In this document: one piece after another, positions 4,850 through 12,723 of the stretch
Numbering within the stretch: the first letter of the stretch is position 1
How the letters are laid out: the number at the start of each line of letters is the position of its first letter
Assembly (NCBI GenBank): GCA_045587785.1
Contig: JAZNDA010000055.1
Location: 1-13,147 of the forward strand
Direction of reading: 5' to 3'
Source of the DNA: RGIG8775 sp045587785
Lineage (GTDB): Bacteria > Bacillota > Clostridia > Oscillospirales > CAG-272
DNA length: 13,147 nucleotides
Made by a program: the position numbers and the translations under genes
Notes under the pieces: model-generated
The model's input: the letters and a program-made list of their open reading frames with translations, nothing else
Told to the model about the DNA's origin: nothing
Databases searched by the model: none

Positions 4850-6505
4850 TCAGTTCAGTATTGCCCCCGTAGCGCCGCCCGAAACGAGAGCAGCATAGCG
4901 TTTAAGATAACCCGACAGCTCTTTCTTCTTGGGGACGAAATTCTTCATACGCTCCGCAAGAACGTTGGCATCGACCCTCAGCTCAATGGTATTTTCGGGA
5001 ATGTTGATGGAGATGATATCACCGTCCTCAACTACACCGATCATACCGCCCGAAGCGGCTTCGGGCGTCACGTGACCGATACAAGCACCTCTCGTTGCAC
5101 CGCTGAAGCGTCCGTCGGTGATGAGAGCAACGCTGTTTCCAAGACCCATACCCATAATAGCGGAGGTGGGGTTCAGCATTTCACGCATACCGGGGCCGCC
5201 CTTGGGACCTTCGTAGCGTATAACGACCACGTCGCCTGCCACGATCTTTCCGCCGTTGATAGCCGCCTGCGCTTCTTCCTCGGAATCAAACACCTTGGCG
5301 GGACCTTCGTGCACAAGCATTTCGGGAAGCACCGCGGAACGCTTGACTACGCTTCCCTCGGGCGCAAGATTGCCCTTGAGCACCGCGATTCCGCCCGTTT
5401 CGCTATACGGATTTTCCACGGGACGGATGACCTCGGGGTCGAGGTTGACGCATCCTGCGATATTTTCACCGATGGTCTTGCCCGTGACGGTCATACATTC
5501 GGTGTTAAGCAATCCCTTTTTGGTCAGCTCGTTCATTACCGCGTACACGCCGCCCGCCTCGTTCAGATCCTCCATATAGGTACGGCCTGCAGGGGCAAGG
5601 TGGCAGAGATTGGGCGTTACCGCGCTGATCTCGTTGGCGATATCAAGACTCAGATCGACTCCGCATTCGTGAGCGATTGCGGGAAGATGGAGCATACTGT
5701 TGGTTGAGCAACCGAGAGCCATATCCACGGTGAGTGCGTTCATCAAGGCTTCCTTTGTCATAATATCGCGGGGACGGATATTTTTACGAAGCAGCTCCAT
5801 CACCGCCATACCTGCGTGCTTGGCAAGCTCGATACGTGCGGAGTAAACTGCAGGGATCGTGCCGTTGCCGCGAAGTCCCATACCCAGAGCCTCGGTAAGA
5901 CAATTCATGGAGTTTGCGGTATACATACCACTGCAAGAACCGCAGGTGGGGCAGGTCTTGCATTCGTATTCATACAGCTTTTCGTCGGTGATCTTGCCTG
6001 CGTTATACGCGCCGACCGCCTCGAACATAGAGGAAAGGCTTGTTTTTTTGCCCTCCACTCTACCCGCAAGCATCGGGCCGCCGCTGACGAACACGGTTGG
6101 AATATTCACTCTAGCCGCCGCCATCAATAGCCCCGGCACATTTTTATCGCAGTTTGGAATCATTACAAGTCCGTCAAAGCCGTGAGCAAGTGCCATCGCC
6201 TCAGTGGAGTCGGCAATAAGGTCACGGGTGACGAGGGAATATTTCATCCCCGTATGCCCCATAGCGATACCGTCGCAAACCGCAATCGCGGGAAATACGA
6301 TGGGCGTACCGCCTTCCATAGCCACACCCAGCTTGACGGCATCCACGATCTTATCAAGATTCATATGTCCCGGCACGATCTCGTTATAGGAGCTGACGAT
6401 ACCGATAAGAGGTCTTTTTTGTTCTTCCTCGGTAAGACCGAGAGCGTGAAACAAACTGCGGTGAGGGGCGTTATGCACACCCGTTACTACGTTTTCTTTT
6501 GACAT
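4850..6505 (-). CDS. ilvD: Dihydroxy-acid dehydratase
   Basis: A 551-residue protein, full length for IlvD. It removes water from 2,3-dihydroxy-3-methylbutanoate and 2,3-dihydroxy-3-methylpentanoate to give the 2-oxo acids that are transaminated to valine and isoleucine. Visible marks are DGIAMGHTGM (78-87), the NCDK motif with Cys119 and Lys121, SGGPMLAG (141-148) and CPTCGSCSGMYTANSMNC (185-202), which supply Fe-S and metal ligands, plus GPGMREML and DGRFSGATRG in the C-terminal half. The position that is Cys in plant-type [2Fe-2S] enzymes (NTCNMHL) is PGHMNL here, as in E. coli IlvD, which suggests an oxygen-sensitive cluster (inference). AAGGAG lies 7 bases before the ATG. It is separated from ilvC by 66 bases that contain a REP-like hairpin. 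Confidence 0.97.
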   Translation of the reverse strand: MSKENVVTGVHNAPHRSLFHALGLTEEEQKRPLIGIVSSYNEIVPGHMNLDKIVDAVKLGVAMEGGTPIVFPAIAVCDGIAMGHTGMKYSLVTRDLIADSTEAMALAHGFDGLVMIPNCDKNVPGLLMAAARVNIPTVFVSGGPMLAGRVEGKKTSLSSMFEAVGAYNAGKITDEKLYEYECKTCPTCGSCSGMYTANSMNCLTEALGMGLRGNGTIPAVYSARIELAKHAGMAVMELLRKNIRPRDIMTKEALMNALTVDMALGCSTNSMLHLPAIAHECGVDLSLDIANEISAVTPNLCHLAPAGRTYMEDLNEAGGVYAVMNELTKKGLLNTECMTVTGKTIGENIAGCVNLDPEVIRPVENPYSETGGIAVLKGNLAPEGSVVKRSAVLPEMLVHEGPAKVFDSEEEAQAAINGGKIVAGDVVVIRYEGPKGGPGMREMLNPTSAIMGMGLGNSVALITDGRFSGATRGACIGHVTPEAASGGMIGVVEDGDIISINIPENTIELRVDANVLAERMKNFVPKKKELSGYLKRYAALVSGGATGAILN

Positions 6506-6531
6506 ACATTTTCTCCTTTTCTACCCTCCTT

Positions 6532-6558
6532 GTAGGGGCGCACTATGTGCGCCCCTAC
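6532..6558. repeat. REP-like hairpin between ilvC and ilvD
   Basis: GTAGGGGCGCAC (6532-6543) and GTGCGCCCCTAC (6547-6558) are a perfect 12-bp inverted repeat around TAT. The very GC-rich palindrome of the GTAGGGGCG type resembles dispersed repeats I recall from many Firmicutes genomes. It lacks a T run, so it is unlikely to stop transcription. Within the operon mRNA it could stabilise the upstream part or slow decay (inference). Confidence 0.75.
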
Positions 6559-6571
6559 GGTAATAGGCAGT

Positions 6572-7591
6572 TTAATTGTTGATGAGCTTATCCTCATCGC
6601 TCCAGCTGTAAAGCTTGCGGATATCCGCGCCGACGACCTCGGAGGGGTGCTCGTTTGCCTTTTTTCTCATAGCGTTGAAGTTAACCTGACCGCCTTCCTG
6701 CGACATTTCGTGAAGGAATTCCTTTGCAAATGAGCCGTCCTGAATGTCGGAAAGTATCTTCTTCATAGTCTTCTTGGTGTCCTCGGTGATGATCTTGGGT
6801 CCCGTTACGTAGTCACCGTACTCTGCGGTATTGGAGATAGAATAACGCATACCTGCAAAACCGCTTTGATAAATGAGGTCAACGATCAGCTTCATTTCGT
6901 GGATGCACTCAAAATATGCGTTTCTGGGATCGTAGCCTGCCTCAACGAGGGTTTCATAGCCTGCCTGCACCAGCGCGCAAACGCCGCCGCAAAGAACTGC
7001 CTGCTCACCGAAAAGGTCGGTTTCGGTTTCGGTGCGGAAGGTGGTTTCAAGCACGCCTGCGCGCGCACCGCCGATACCGAGAGCGTATGCAAGACCGAGA
7101 TCCCAAGCATCACCCGTTGCATCCTGCTCAACCGCGATCAGACAAGGAACACCCTTGCCCGCCTGATACTCGGAGCGAACGGTATGACCGGGGCCTTTGG
7201 GCGCGATCATAATGACATTTACGTTCTTGGGAGGCTTGATGCAACCGAAATGGATATTGAAGCCGTGGGCAAATGCAAGTGTCTTGCCGTCGGTGAGGTT
7301 GGGTTCGATGGATTCTTTATAAAGAGCTGCCTGCTTTTCGTCGTTGATGAGGATCATAATGATGTCGGCTACCTTGGTTGCTTCGGCGCTTGTCATAACC
7401 TTAAGACCTTGCGCCTCAGCCTTAGCCCAGCTCTTTGAGCCCTCGTAAAGACCGACGACTACGTTTACGCCGCTGTCTTTAAGATTGAGGGCGTGAGCGT
7501 GTCCCTGTGAGCCGTAACCTATAATAGCAACGGTCTTGCCGTTCAGTTTCTGAAGATCGCAATCCTGCTGATAGAAAATTCTGTTTGCCAT
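6572..7591 (-). CDS. ilvC: Ketol-acid reductoisomerase (class I, short form)
   Basis: A 339-residue protein. It isomerises and reduces acetolactate and acetohydroxybutyrate to the dihydroxy acids used by IlvD. The Rossmann motif GYGSQGH is at 25-31. The cofactor loop reads GLYEGSKSW, with Ser52 and Ser54 where NADPH-preferring enzymes have phosphate-binding residues, so NADPH is the likely reductant. Active-site residues expected for class I are present: His109, Lys132, Asp192 and Glu196 in TDLFGEQ, Glu228, Glu232 and Ser253. I start it at 7591 (MANRIFYQQD) because AGAGG lies 8 bases upstream; the ATG at 7609 overlaps that ribosome site. It lies 19 bases after ilvN. Confidence 0.97.
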   Translation of the reverse strand: MANRIFYQQDCDLQKLNGKTVAIIGYGSQGHAHALNLKDSGVNVVVGLYEGSKSWAKAEAQGLKVMTSAEATKVADIIMILINDEKQAALYKESIEPNLTDGKTLAFAHGFNIHFGCIKPPKNVNVIMIAPKGPGHTVRSEYQAGKGVPCLIAVEQDATGDAWDLGLAYALGIGGARAGVLETTFRTETETDLFGEQAVLCGGVCALVQAGYETLVEAGYDPRNAYFECIHEMKLIVDLIYQSGFAGMRYSISNTAEYGDYVTGPKIITEDTKKTMKKILSDIQDGSFAKEFLHEMSQEGGQVNFNAMRKKANEHPSEVVGADIRKLYSWSDEDKLINN

Positions 7592-7610
7592 TTTTATTAC
7601 CTCTTTCATA

Positions 7611-8117
7611 TTATAAATTTAAATTCTGGCGAAGCGTTGCGCTTCCTTTTTGGATAGATGCCGTACCCGTACGGCAAATTTCAAGAATCGTGTGATCCCT
7701 CATAAGGGATATAAAATCGTCCATTTTCGTGCTGTTGCCGATGACACGGAGAACGATGGAATCCTTGGTGTAATCAATGGTTTCTGCCTTGAACGCCTCT
7801 GCCGCCGCGTGAATTTCACCACGGGTCGCGGGATCGTTTTTAAGCTTGACGAGCATCAGCTCACAGCTCAGAGAATTGGTTGAAGTCAGCTCCTTGATGG
7901 AGCAAACGTCGGGCAATTTATAGAGCTGATTGATAAGTTGAACCTTACCGTTTTCTTCACCGTCAAAGCTTAAAGTGATACGGGAATATTCTCCCGATTC
8001 GGTTTCGCTTGCCGTGATGGAGCAAATATTGAACTGACGGCGTCTGAACATACTTGTAAGGCGGTTGAGCACGCCGAATTGGTTTCTGACAAGTACCGCT
8101 AAAGTATATCGGTTCAT
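7611..8117 (-). CDS. ilvN: Acetolactate synthase, small regulatory subunit
   Basis: A 168-residue protein. An N-terminal ACT domain (about residues 4-75, starting RYTLAVLVRNQFGVLNRLTSMF) is followed by the C-terminal ALS small-subunit domain. It binds IlvB, raises its activity and normally confers valine feedback inhibition. The ATG at 8117 overlaps the ilvB stop in an ATGA arrangement, with GGAGGTGG just upstream inside ilvB. This is the usual translational coupling of two subunits of one enzyme. The longer open frame from 8207 lies inside ilvB and is not used. Confidence 0.95.
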   Translation of the reverse strand: MNRYTLAVLVRNQFGVLNRLTSMFRRRQFNICSITASETESGEYSRITLSFDGEENGKVQLINQLYKLPDVCSIKELTSTNSLSCELMLVKLKNDPATRGEIHAAAEAFKAETIDYTKDSIVLRVIGNSTKMDDFISLMRDHTILEICRTGTASIQKGSATLRQNLNL

Positions 8118-9790
8118 AGATCCACCTCCAATTTCGTGATGATATCGTCCATACTGCCGCCCGGCGGGAGCATGGGAAGAACAAAATCGTCCTTGTCTAT
8201 CTTGCAATCGATGATGTATGGTCCTTTGTATGCAAAGGCACGACCGAGCGCCGCATCCAGCTCATCGGGAGTTGTTACCGCTTCACCGTCTGCGCCAAAC
8301 GCTTTGGCAAAGGCGGCAAAATCGGTCTTTCGCTCAAGGACGGAGTTTGAATAGTGCTTATCGTAAAACAAAGTCTGCCATTGGCGAACCATTCCGAGAA
8401 CGCCGTTGTTCATAATAACGACCACCACGGGAACACCGTAGCGTACTGCAGTAGCAAGCTCGTTGAGATTCATACCGAAGCTGCCGTCACCCGTAATGAG
8501 AACGCTTCGCTCACCCGTACCGTACGCCGCGCCGATCGCCGCGCCGAAGCCGTAACCCATCGTGCCAAGACCGCCGCTTGATGCAAAGCGTCTTGCGGTT
8601 TTGAAATTAAGGCTTTGCGCCGACCACATCTGATGCTGACCCACGTCGGTACATACCGCTGTGTTCTCTCCAAGATACTTATTTACCGTAAGAATTGCCC
8701 GTCTAGGAGTTAATCCTTCTCGATTGTCAAGATAGGTTTCTTCTTCCTTGCCAAAAGCGTCAACCTTAGCCATCCAATCGGGCTTTGTGTCCTCGTTCAA
8801 AAGAGGCAGAAGCTTTTGCAGGGTGAGCTTCACGTCACCGCGCAGACCGCAAACAGAGTTGACTGTTTTGTTAAGCTCCGAGCCGTCCACGTCAACGTGA
8901 ACGATCTTGGCACCCGTGGCAAATTTTGTGCGGTTGCCCGTGACTCTGTCATTGAAACGAACACCGAGAGAGAGGATCACGTCCGCGTTGTGCATCGACA
9001 TTGACGAGGCATAGTGACCGTGCATTCCCTGCATACCTAAAAATCTCGGATGGTCGGTGGGTATCGCGGAAAGTCCCATCAAGGAACAGCCGATAGGCGC
9101 GTCGATCTTGTCTGCAAGCGCCATGACCTCATCCTGCGCTCCCGACGTGATAACGCCGCCGCCAAAGTAGATAAAGGGGCGTTTTGCCGAGTTGATGATA
9201 TTCGCCGCTTCTTCGATACGCACGTCCTTGGCGGCGAAAGGCTCGTCACACTCCACGGGAGCCTTGGCCTCATACTCACATTTGGCGATCTGCACGTCCT
9301 TTGGAACGTCGATCAGCACTGGGCCGGGTCTGCCCGATTTGGCAAGTCGGAACGCTTCACGAATGGTGTCGGCTAAATCCTCCACGTTGCTTACAAAGTA
9401 ATTGTGCTTGGTGATGGGAAGCGTCACGCCCGTGATGTCGATCTCCTGAAAGCTGTCCGTACCGATCTGCGTAGTGGGCACGTTGCCGCAGATTGCGACC
9501 ATCGGGATGGAGTCAAGATAGGCGGTAGCAATTCCCGTAACAAGATTTGTGGCACCCGGACCCGACGTAGAGATCACCACGCCCACCTTGCCCGTTGTAC
9601 GTGCATAGCCGTCCGCCGCGTGCGCCGCGCCCTGCTCGTGGGCGCAAAGCACGTGATTTATTTCATTTTGGTATTTATAAAGGCTGTCGTATACGTTTAA
9701 TATCTGACCGCCCGGATATCCGAAAACGGTCACCGCGCCTTGTTCAATTAAGGTTTTTACAAGAATATCTGATCCGCAAAGTTGCATCAT
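8114..9790 (-). CDS. ilvB: Acetolactate synthase, large catalytic subunit
   Basis: A 558-residue thiamine-diphosphate enzyme. It condenses two pyruvates to acetolactate (valine route), or pyruvate with 2-oxobutyrate to acetohydroxybutyrate (isoleucine route). The catalytic Glu52 is in AHEQGAAHAADGYAR. GYPGGQIL is at 24-31. The ThDP motif runs from GDGSFGMN to NNG at about 434-463, followed by MVRQWQ, typical of acetohydroxyacid synthases rather than catabolic AlsS or pyruvate oxidase. The adjacent regulatory subunit supports the biosynthetic type. Two starts are possible: ATG at 9790 (4 bases from GGAG) and ATG at 9787 (7 bases, better spaced). The gene begins 1 base after ridA ends, so the two are probably translationally coupled. 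Confidence 0.97.
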   Translation of the reverse strand: MMQLCGSDILVKTLIEQGAVTVFGYPGGQILNVYDSLYKYQNEINHVLCAHEQGAAHAADGYARTTGKVGVVISTSGPGATNLVTGIATAYLDSIPMVAICGNVPTTQIGTDSFQEIDITGVTLPITKHNYFVSNVEDLADTIREAFRLAKSGRPGPVLIDVPKDVQIAKCEYEAKAPVECDEPFAAKDVRIEEAANIINSAKRPFIYFGGGVITSGAQDEVMALADKIDAPIGCSLMGLSAIPTDHPRFLGMQGMHGHYASSMSMHNADVILSLGVRFNDRVTGNRTKFATGAKIVHVDVDGSELNKTVNSVCGLRGDVKLTLQKLLPLLNEDTKPDWMAKVDAFGKEEETYLDNREGLTPRRAILTVNKYLGENTAVCTDVGQHQMWSAQSLNFKTARRFASSGGLGTMGYGFGAAIGAAYGTGERSVLITGDGSFGMNLNELATAVRYGVPVVVVIMNNGVLGMVRQWQTLFYDKHYSNSVLERKTDFAAFAKAFGADGEAVTTPDELDAALGRAFAYKGPYIIDCKIDKDDFVLPMLPPGGSMDDIITKLEVDL

Positions 9791-9791
9791 A

Positions 9792-10169
9792 TCACTCCTT
9801 TTCAGCTACGACTTCTACCTCAACAAGCGCGCCCTTGGGAAGATCTTTAACCGCCACGCAGCTTCTTGCGGGCTTTTCGGTAAAATACTGTGCGTAAACC
9901 TCGTTGAAGGCTGCGAAATCCGACATATTGGCAAGAAAGCATACGGTTTTAACGGCACTCTCAAGTGAGCCGCCTGCGGCATCGAGAACCGCTGCCAAAT
10001 TCTTACAAACTCTATGTGTCTGCTCGGTAATGTTGTTACCCTCCAAAACTCCCGTTTCGGGGTTCAGCGGTATTTGCCCGGAGGTAAAAATGAGGTTGCC
10101 CACCACTACTGCCTGGGAGTAGGGGCCTATTGCCGCCGGTGCTTTGTTTGTTTGGATCTTGTTACTCAT
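9792..10169 (-). CDS. ridA: RidA family 2-iminobutanoate/2-iminopropanoate deaminase
   Basis: A 125-residue protein of the RidA/YjgF/UK114 family. It hydrolyses the enamine/imine products released by PLP-dependent threonine or serine dehydratases, giving 2-oxobutyrate or pyruvate plus ammonia and protecting PLP enzymes from 2-aminoacrylate. The signature is complete: APAAIGPYSQA at 10-20, FTSGQIPLNPETG at 28-40, and Arg102 and Glu117, which match the active-site Arg105 and Glu120 of E. coli RidA. AAGGAG lies 8 bases before the ATG at 10169; a GTG at 10193 would overlap the ilvA stop and lacks a good site. It sits directly after ilvA, whose product it detoxifies, and 1 base before ilvB. Confidence 0.95.
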   Translation of the reverse strand: MSNKIQTNKAPAAIGPYSQAVVVGNLIFTSGQIPLNPETGVLEGNNITEQTHRVCKNLAAVLDAAGGSLESAVKTVCFLANMSDFAAFNEVYAQYFTEKPARSCVAVKDLPKGALVEVEVVAEKE

Positions 10170-10189
10170 AATATTAACTCCTTTCAAAA

Positions 10190-11380
10190 TCACACTAATT
10201 TGAAGCCTTCATCGCGAAGCGTCTTTGTGATGAGGTTAACGTGTTCAAAATCTCTTGTTTCCATTTCAATACGCAAGAAACAGCCGTTTACGCTTTCGGT
10301 GTTGCCCTTTTCGTAGTGCACACCCGTTACGTTTCCGCCGTGGTCGGCGATGATGCGGGAAATCTCCTTGAGCTGTCCCGGCTTGTCGATAAGCTCAATA
10401 AGAAGGCTTGACGAGCGTCCCGATTTGAGAAGTCCTCGGTCGATCACGCGGGATAGGCTGGTAACGTCGATATTACCGCCCGATACCACGGCAACAACGC
10501 GCTTATTCTTCAAATTGAATTTGTTGAACATAACCGCCGCAACCGCAACTGCGCCCGCGCCCTCGGCAATCATCTTTTGCTTTTCGATCAGCGCAAGAAT
10601 TGCGGAGGATACCTCGTCGTCGGTAACGAGGGCGATCTCGTCAACGTACTCCTTGACAAGAGCGTACGTATTTTCCCCCGGCTTCTTGACCGCGATACCG
10701 TCAGCGATGGTGGAAACGGAAGAAAGACACTTTATTTCCTTGTCCTTCACCGAGTTATACATACTCGGCGCGCCCGCAACCTGTACGCCGTAGACCTTGA
10801 CGGAGGGTTTGATCTGCTTTGCGGTATAGGCAATACCCGAAATCAGTCCGCCGCCACCGATAGGAACGACGATAGCGTCAACGTTATCAAGATCGTTGAG
10901 AATTTCAAGGGCGATCGTGCCTTGACCCGCTATGACGTTTTCATCGTCAAAGGGATGAACGAAGGTATAGCCCTTGCTGTCACGAAGCTCCAGTGCTTTT
11001 TGATAGGCATCATCGTAACAACCCTCCACGAGGCAAACCTCTGCGCCGTAGCCCTTGGTGGCTTCAACCTTGGAGATTGGAGCGCTGTCGGGCAGGCAGA
11101 TGAGTGATTTTATGCCGTTCTTGGTTGCCGCGAGGGCAACTCCCTGCGCGTGATTACCTGCGGAACAAGCAATAACTCCTTTTTTCTTTTCCTCGTCGGT
11201 CAGCATGGCGATCTTATACGCCGAGCCTCTGACCTTAAACGAGCCCGTGATCTGCAGGTTTTCGGGCTTTAAATACAGCTCACAATCGGGAGCGATTCCG
11301 TAAGCTCTGACGAGCTTTGTTTCGCGAACGATGTTTTTCAGAACCGTTTGCGCATTCCATACTTTGTCGAGGGATAACAT
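10190..11380 (-). CDS. ilvA: Threonine ammonia-lyase (threonine dehydratase) with C-terminal ACT domain
   Basis: A 396-residue PLP enzyme. It deaminates threonine to 2-oxobutyrate, the first committed step of isoleucine synthesis. PLP-binding Lys49 lies in TGSFKVRG, SAGNHAQG is at 73-80, and the phosphate-binding GGGG loop is at about 175-178. A single ACT domain fills about residues 325-396 (SLLIELIDKPGQLKEISRII), so allosteric control is expected. The length and single ACT domain fit the shorter Firmicutes/TdcB-like form rather than the ~510-residue E. coli IlvA. First place in an ilv operon under a T-box points to the biosynthetic role. GGAGG lies 5 bases before the ATG. The ridA start codon follows 20 bases after the ilvA stop. 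Confidence 0.95.
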   Translation of the reverse strand: MLSLDKVWNAQTVLKNIVRETKLVRAYGIAPDCELYLKPENLQITGSFKVRGSAYKIAMLTDEEKKKGVIACSAGNHAQGVALAATKNGIKSLICLPDSAPISKVEATKGYGAEVCLVEGCYDDAYQKALELRDSKGYTFVHPFDDENVIAGQGTIALEILNDLDNVDAIVVPIGGGGLISGIAYTAKQIKPSVKVYGVQVAGAPSMYNSVKDKEIKCLSSVSTIADGIAVKKPGENTYALVKEYVDEIALVTDDEVSSAILALIEKQKMIAEGAGAVAVAAVMFNKFNLKNKRVVAVVSGGNIDVTSLSRVIDRGLLKSGRSSSLLIELIDKPGQLKEISRIIADHGGNVTGVHYEKGNTESVNGCFLRIEMETRDFEHVNLITKTLRDEGFKLV

Positions 11381-11429
11381 AACAACCTCCGCCTTTCATA
11401 AAGATACAGTTTGATAATATGCGGCTTCG

Positions 11430-11728
11430 GACAAAAAACAACACCCGTCTCAAAGCCTTAAATCTGCTTTGAGACGGGTGCTTATATAATATAACACTCG
11501 CGGTACCACTCAAATAGCGGATATAAATACTCCGCCACCTCTTCGAAGTCAGACAACTTCTATGCACTAACGTAGCCTGCACGGGAAACGCCTACTGGGT
11601 GCTAACGCCTTTGGGGCTTCCGGCTCAGAATGGATAGCAGATCTGCTGTCATTTATCGGGATCGCACCATCCCCGACTCTCTGTGAAAATCGCTCGCAGC
11701 TTCCGTCTTCATCAACGCCTTTGTTCGA
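11430..11728 (-). promoter_or_regulatory. T-box leader of the ilv operon, probably tRNA-Ile specific
   Basis: The untranslated leader has T-box riboswitch features in order on the minus strand. AGAGAG near 11684-11679 starts the specifier stem. An apical hairpin TCGGGGATGGTGCGATCCCGA carries the GGTG element. Then come CTATCCATTCTGAGCC with the specifier, structured stems II/III, and the T-box motif TGAGTGGTACCGCG (11512-11499). The UGGU of the motif can pair with an uncharged ACCA tRNA end, as expected for A73 tRNAs. By register with the TCTG strand the specifier is ATC (11635-11633), an isoleucine codon; TCC one base later is the alternative. Uncharged tRNA-Ile would favour the antiterminator and switch on the operon. 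The 5' part of the T-box motif (TGAGTGG) departs from the usual AGGGTGG. Confidence 0.9.
11432..11480 (-). terminator. T-box-controlled intrinsic terminator upstream of ilvA
   Basis: On the minus strand CACCCGTCTCAAAGC (11480-11466) pairs perfectly with GCTTTGAGACGGGTG (11456-11442) around a 9-base loop, and a T-rich run follows (11441-11432). Its 5' arm CACCC can alternatively pair with GAGTG of the T-box motif with one mismatch, forming the antiterminator. Confidence 0.92.
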
Positions 11729-11734
11729 TGGCCT

Positions 11735-11763
11735 ATTATACAACACTTATCAGTATTAGTCAA
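11735..11763 (-). promoter_or_regulatory. Promoter of the ilv operon
   Basis: On the minus strand TTGACT (11763-11758), a 17-base spacer and a perfect TATAAT (11740-11735) form a near-consensus sigma-A promoter. The expected start near 11728 gives a ~350-base leader before ilvA that contains the whole T-box. Confidence 0.9.
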
Positions 11764-11851
11764 GCGGATAATTTCGATAATGTCCATCTGTTTTTTCGAT
11801 ACACGAAAGTGCTTTGCGATGAAAAAAATTCAATAAAACTCCAAGTCATTA

Positions 11852-11876
11852 TGAAGTGAACCCAAAAGTTTAGACA
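11852..11876. repeat. Right terminal inverted repeat of the IS3-family element
   Basis: TGAAGTGAACCCAAAAGTTT and the following AGACA match the left end (TGATATGCACCCCAAAAGTT then AGACA) apart from a few substitutions and one-base gaps. The shared core is CCCAAAAGTT..AGACA. It starts 12 bases beyond the orfB stop. Confidence 0.85.
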
Positions 11877-11887
11877 AAAATTAAATA

Positions 11888-12688
11888 TTAAATTGATTGC
11901 GAATGAGCTCGGTATTGAACTGGGCTCATTCCTTTTAGTTTGAGAGAGATTCTCTCGTTGTTGTAGTAATGTATGTATTCCTCCAACTTTTCAATGAATC
12001 CCCGAGGGGATTCAAATTTTTCTCCATAGTACATTTCAACTTTCAACCTGCCGAAAAAGTTTTCCATTATGCCATTGTCCATACAGTTTCCTTTTCGGGA
12101 CATACTTTGCGTAATGTTATGCTCGGCAAGAAGACGTTGGTATTCGGAATGTTGGTATTGCCAACCTTGATCAGAATGGAAGATAGGTTGGGCATCAGTT
12201 GGTAGTTTGGCAAATAAGTCATCCAACATTTCTCGTATTTGCCACAAATTCGGGCACATTGAAATGGAGTAAGATATAATTTCGCGGTTGAACATATCGA
12301 GTACAGGGGAAAGATACACTTTTTCATCACCGACCTTAAATTCGGTAACATCTGTTGTTAATTTTTCAAAGGGCTTGTCTGCGTGAAAATTTCTTTTCAA
12401 CAGATTGTCAGCCACCTTGCCAACCTCACCTTTGTAGGAGTGGTACTTTCCGTTTTTGCTCTGTTTTCCACGCAAACAAAGGGATCTCATCAGTTTTAAC
12501 ACGGTTTTATGGTTAATTGAAGTCCCTTTTGCCTTTAGTTCGGAACAGATACGTCTGTAACCGTATCTTCCTTTGTGTGCATTATAGATTTTCAATATAT
12601 CTTGTTTTTCGCTTTCGTATTTGTCTTTATCTTTCTGTTTCAAATAGTAATAGTATGTGCTTCTTGCCATTCCGGAGAGCTCTAACAA
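11888..12688 (-). CDS. IS3-family transposase OrfB (DDE integrase core)
   Basis: The catalytic half of an IS150-type transposase, 266 residues from a TTG. An HTH_21 region (residues about 25-85, KGRYGYRRICSELK) precedes the rve integrase core. The triad is complete: Asp113 in TTDVTEF, Asp173 in FHSDQGWQY and Glu209 in NGIMENFFGRLK, with exactly 35 residues between the last two. The frame stays open upstream to overlap the end of orfA (ERQKAKIISELRQKYPLKDLLELSG), so the real product is probably an OrfAB fusion made by -1 frameshifting near 12733-12739 rather than a protein starting at 12688. Confidence 0.92.
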   Translation of the reverse strand: MLELSGMARSTYYYYLKQKDKDKYESEKQDILKIYNAHKGRYGYRRICSELKAKGTSINHKTVLKLMRSLCLRGKQSKNGKYHSYKGEVGKVADNLLKRNFHADKPFEKLTTDVTEFKVGDEKVYLSPVLDMFNREIISYSISMCPNLWQIREMLDDLFAKLPTDAQPIFHSDQGWQYQHSEYQRLLAEHNITQSMSRKGNCMDNGIMENFFGRLKVEMYYGEKFESPRGFIEKLEEYIHYYNNERISLKLKGMSPVQYRAHSQSI

Positions 12689-12723
12689 ATCTTTAAGCGG
12701 ATACTTTTGCCTTAGTTCAGAGA

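Noticed and set aside
4652..5707. Long plus-strand open frame (351 codons) opposite ilvD
   Set aside because: His-rich, low-plausibility translation typical of the antisense frame of a well-coded gene; ilvD is unmistakable on the other strand.
7592..7609. Start of ilvC at the ATG at 7609
   Set aside because: The AGAGG ribosome site lies just downstream of this ATG and serves the ATG at 7591, which gives the usual KARI N-terminus.
10170..10193. Start of ridA at a GTG overlapping the ilvA stop
   Set aside because: The ATG at 10169 has AAGGAG at the right distance and gives the family's usual N-terminus; the GTG does not.
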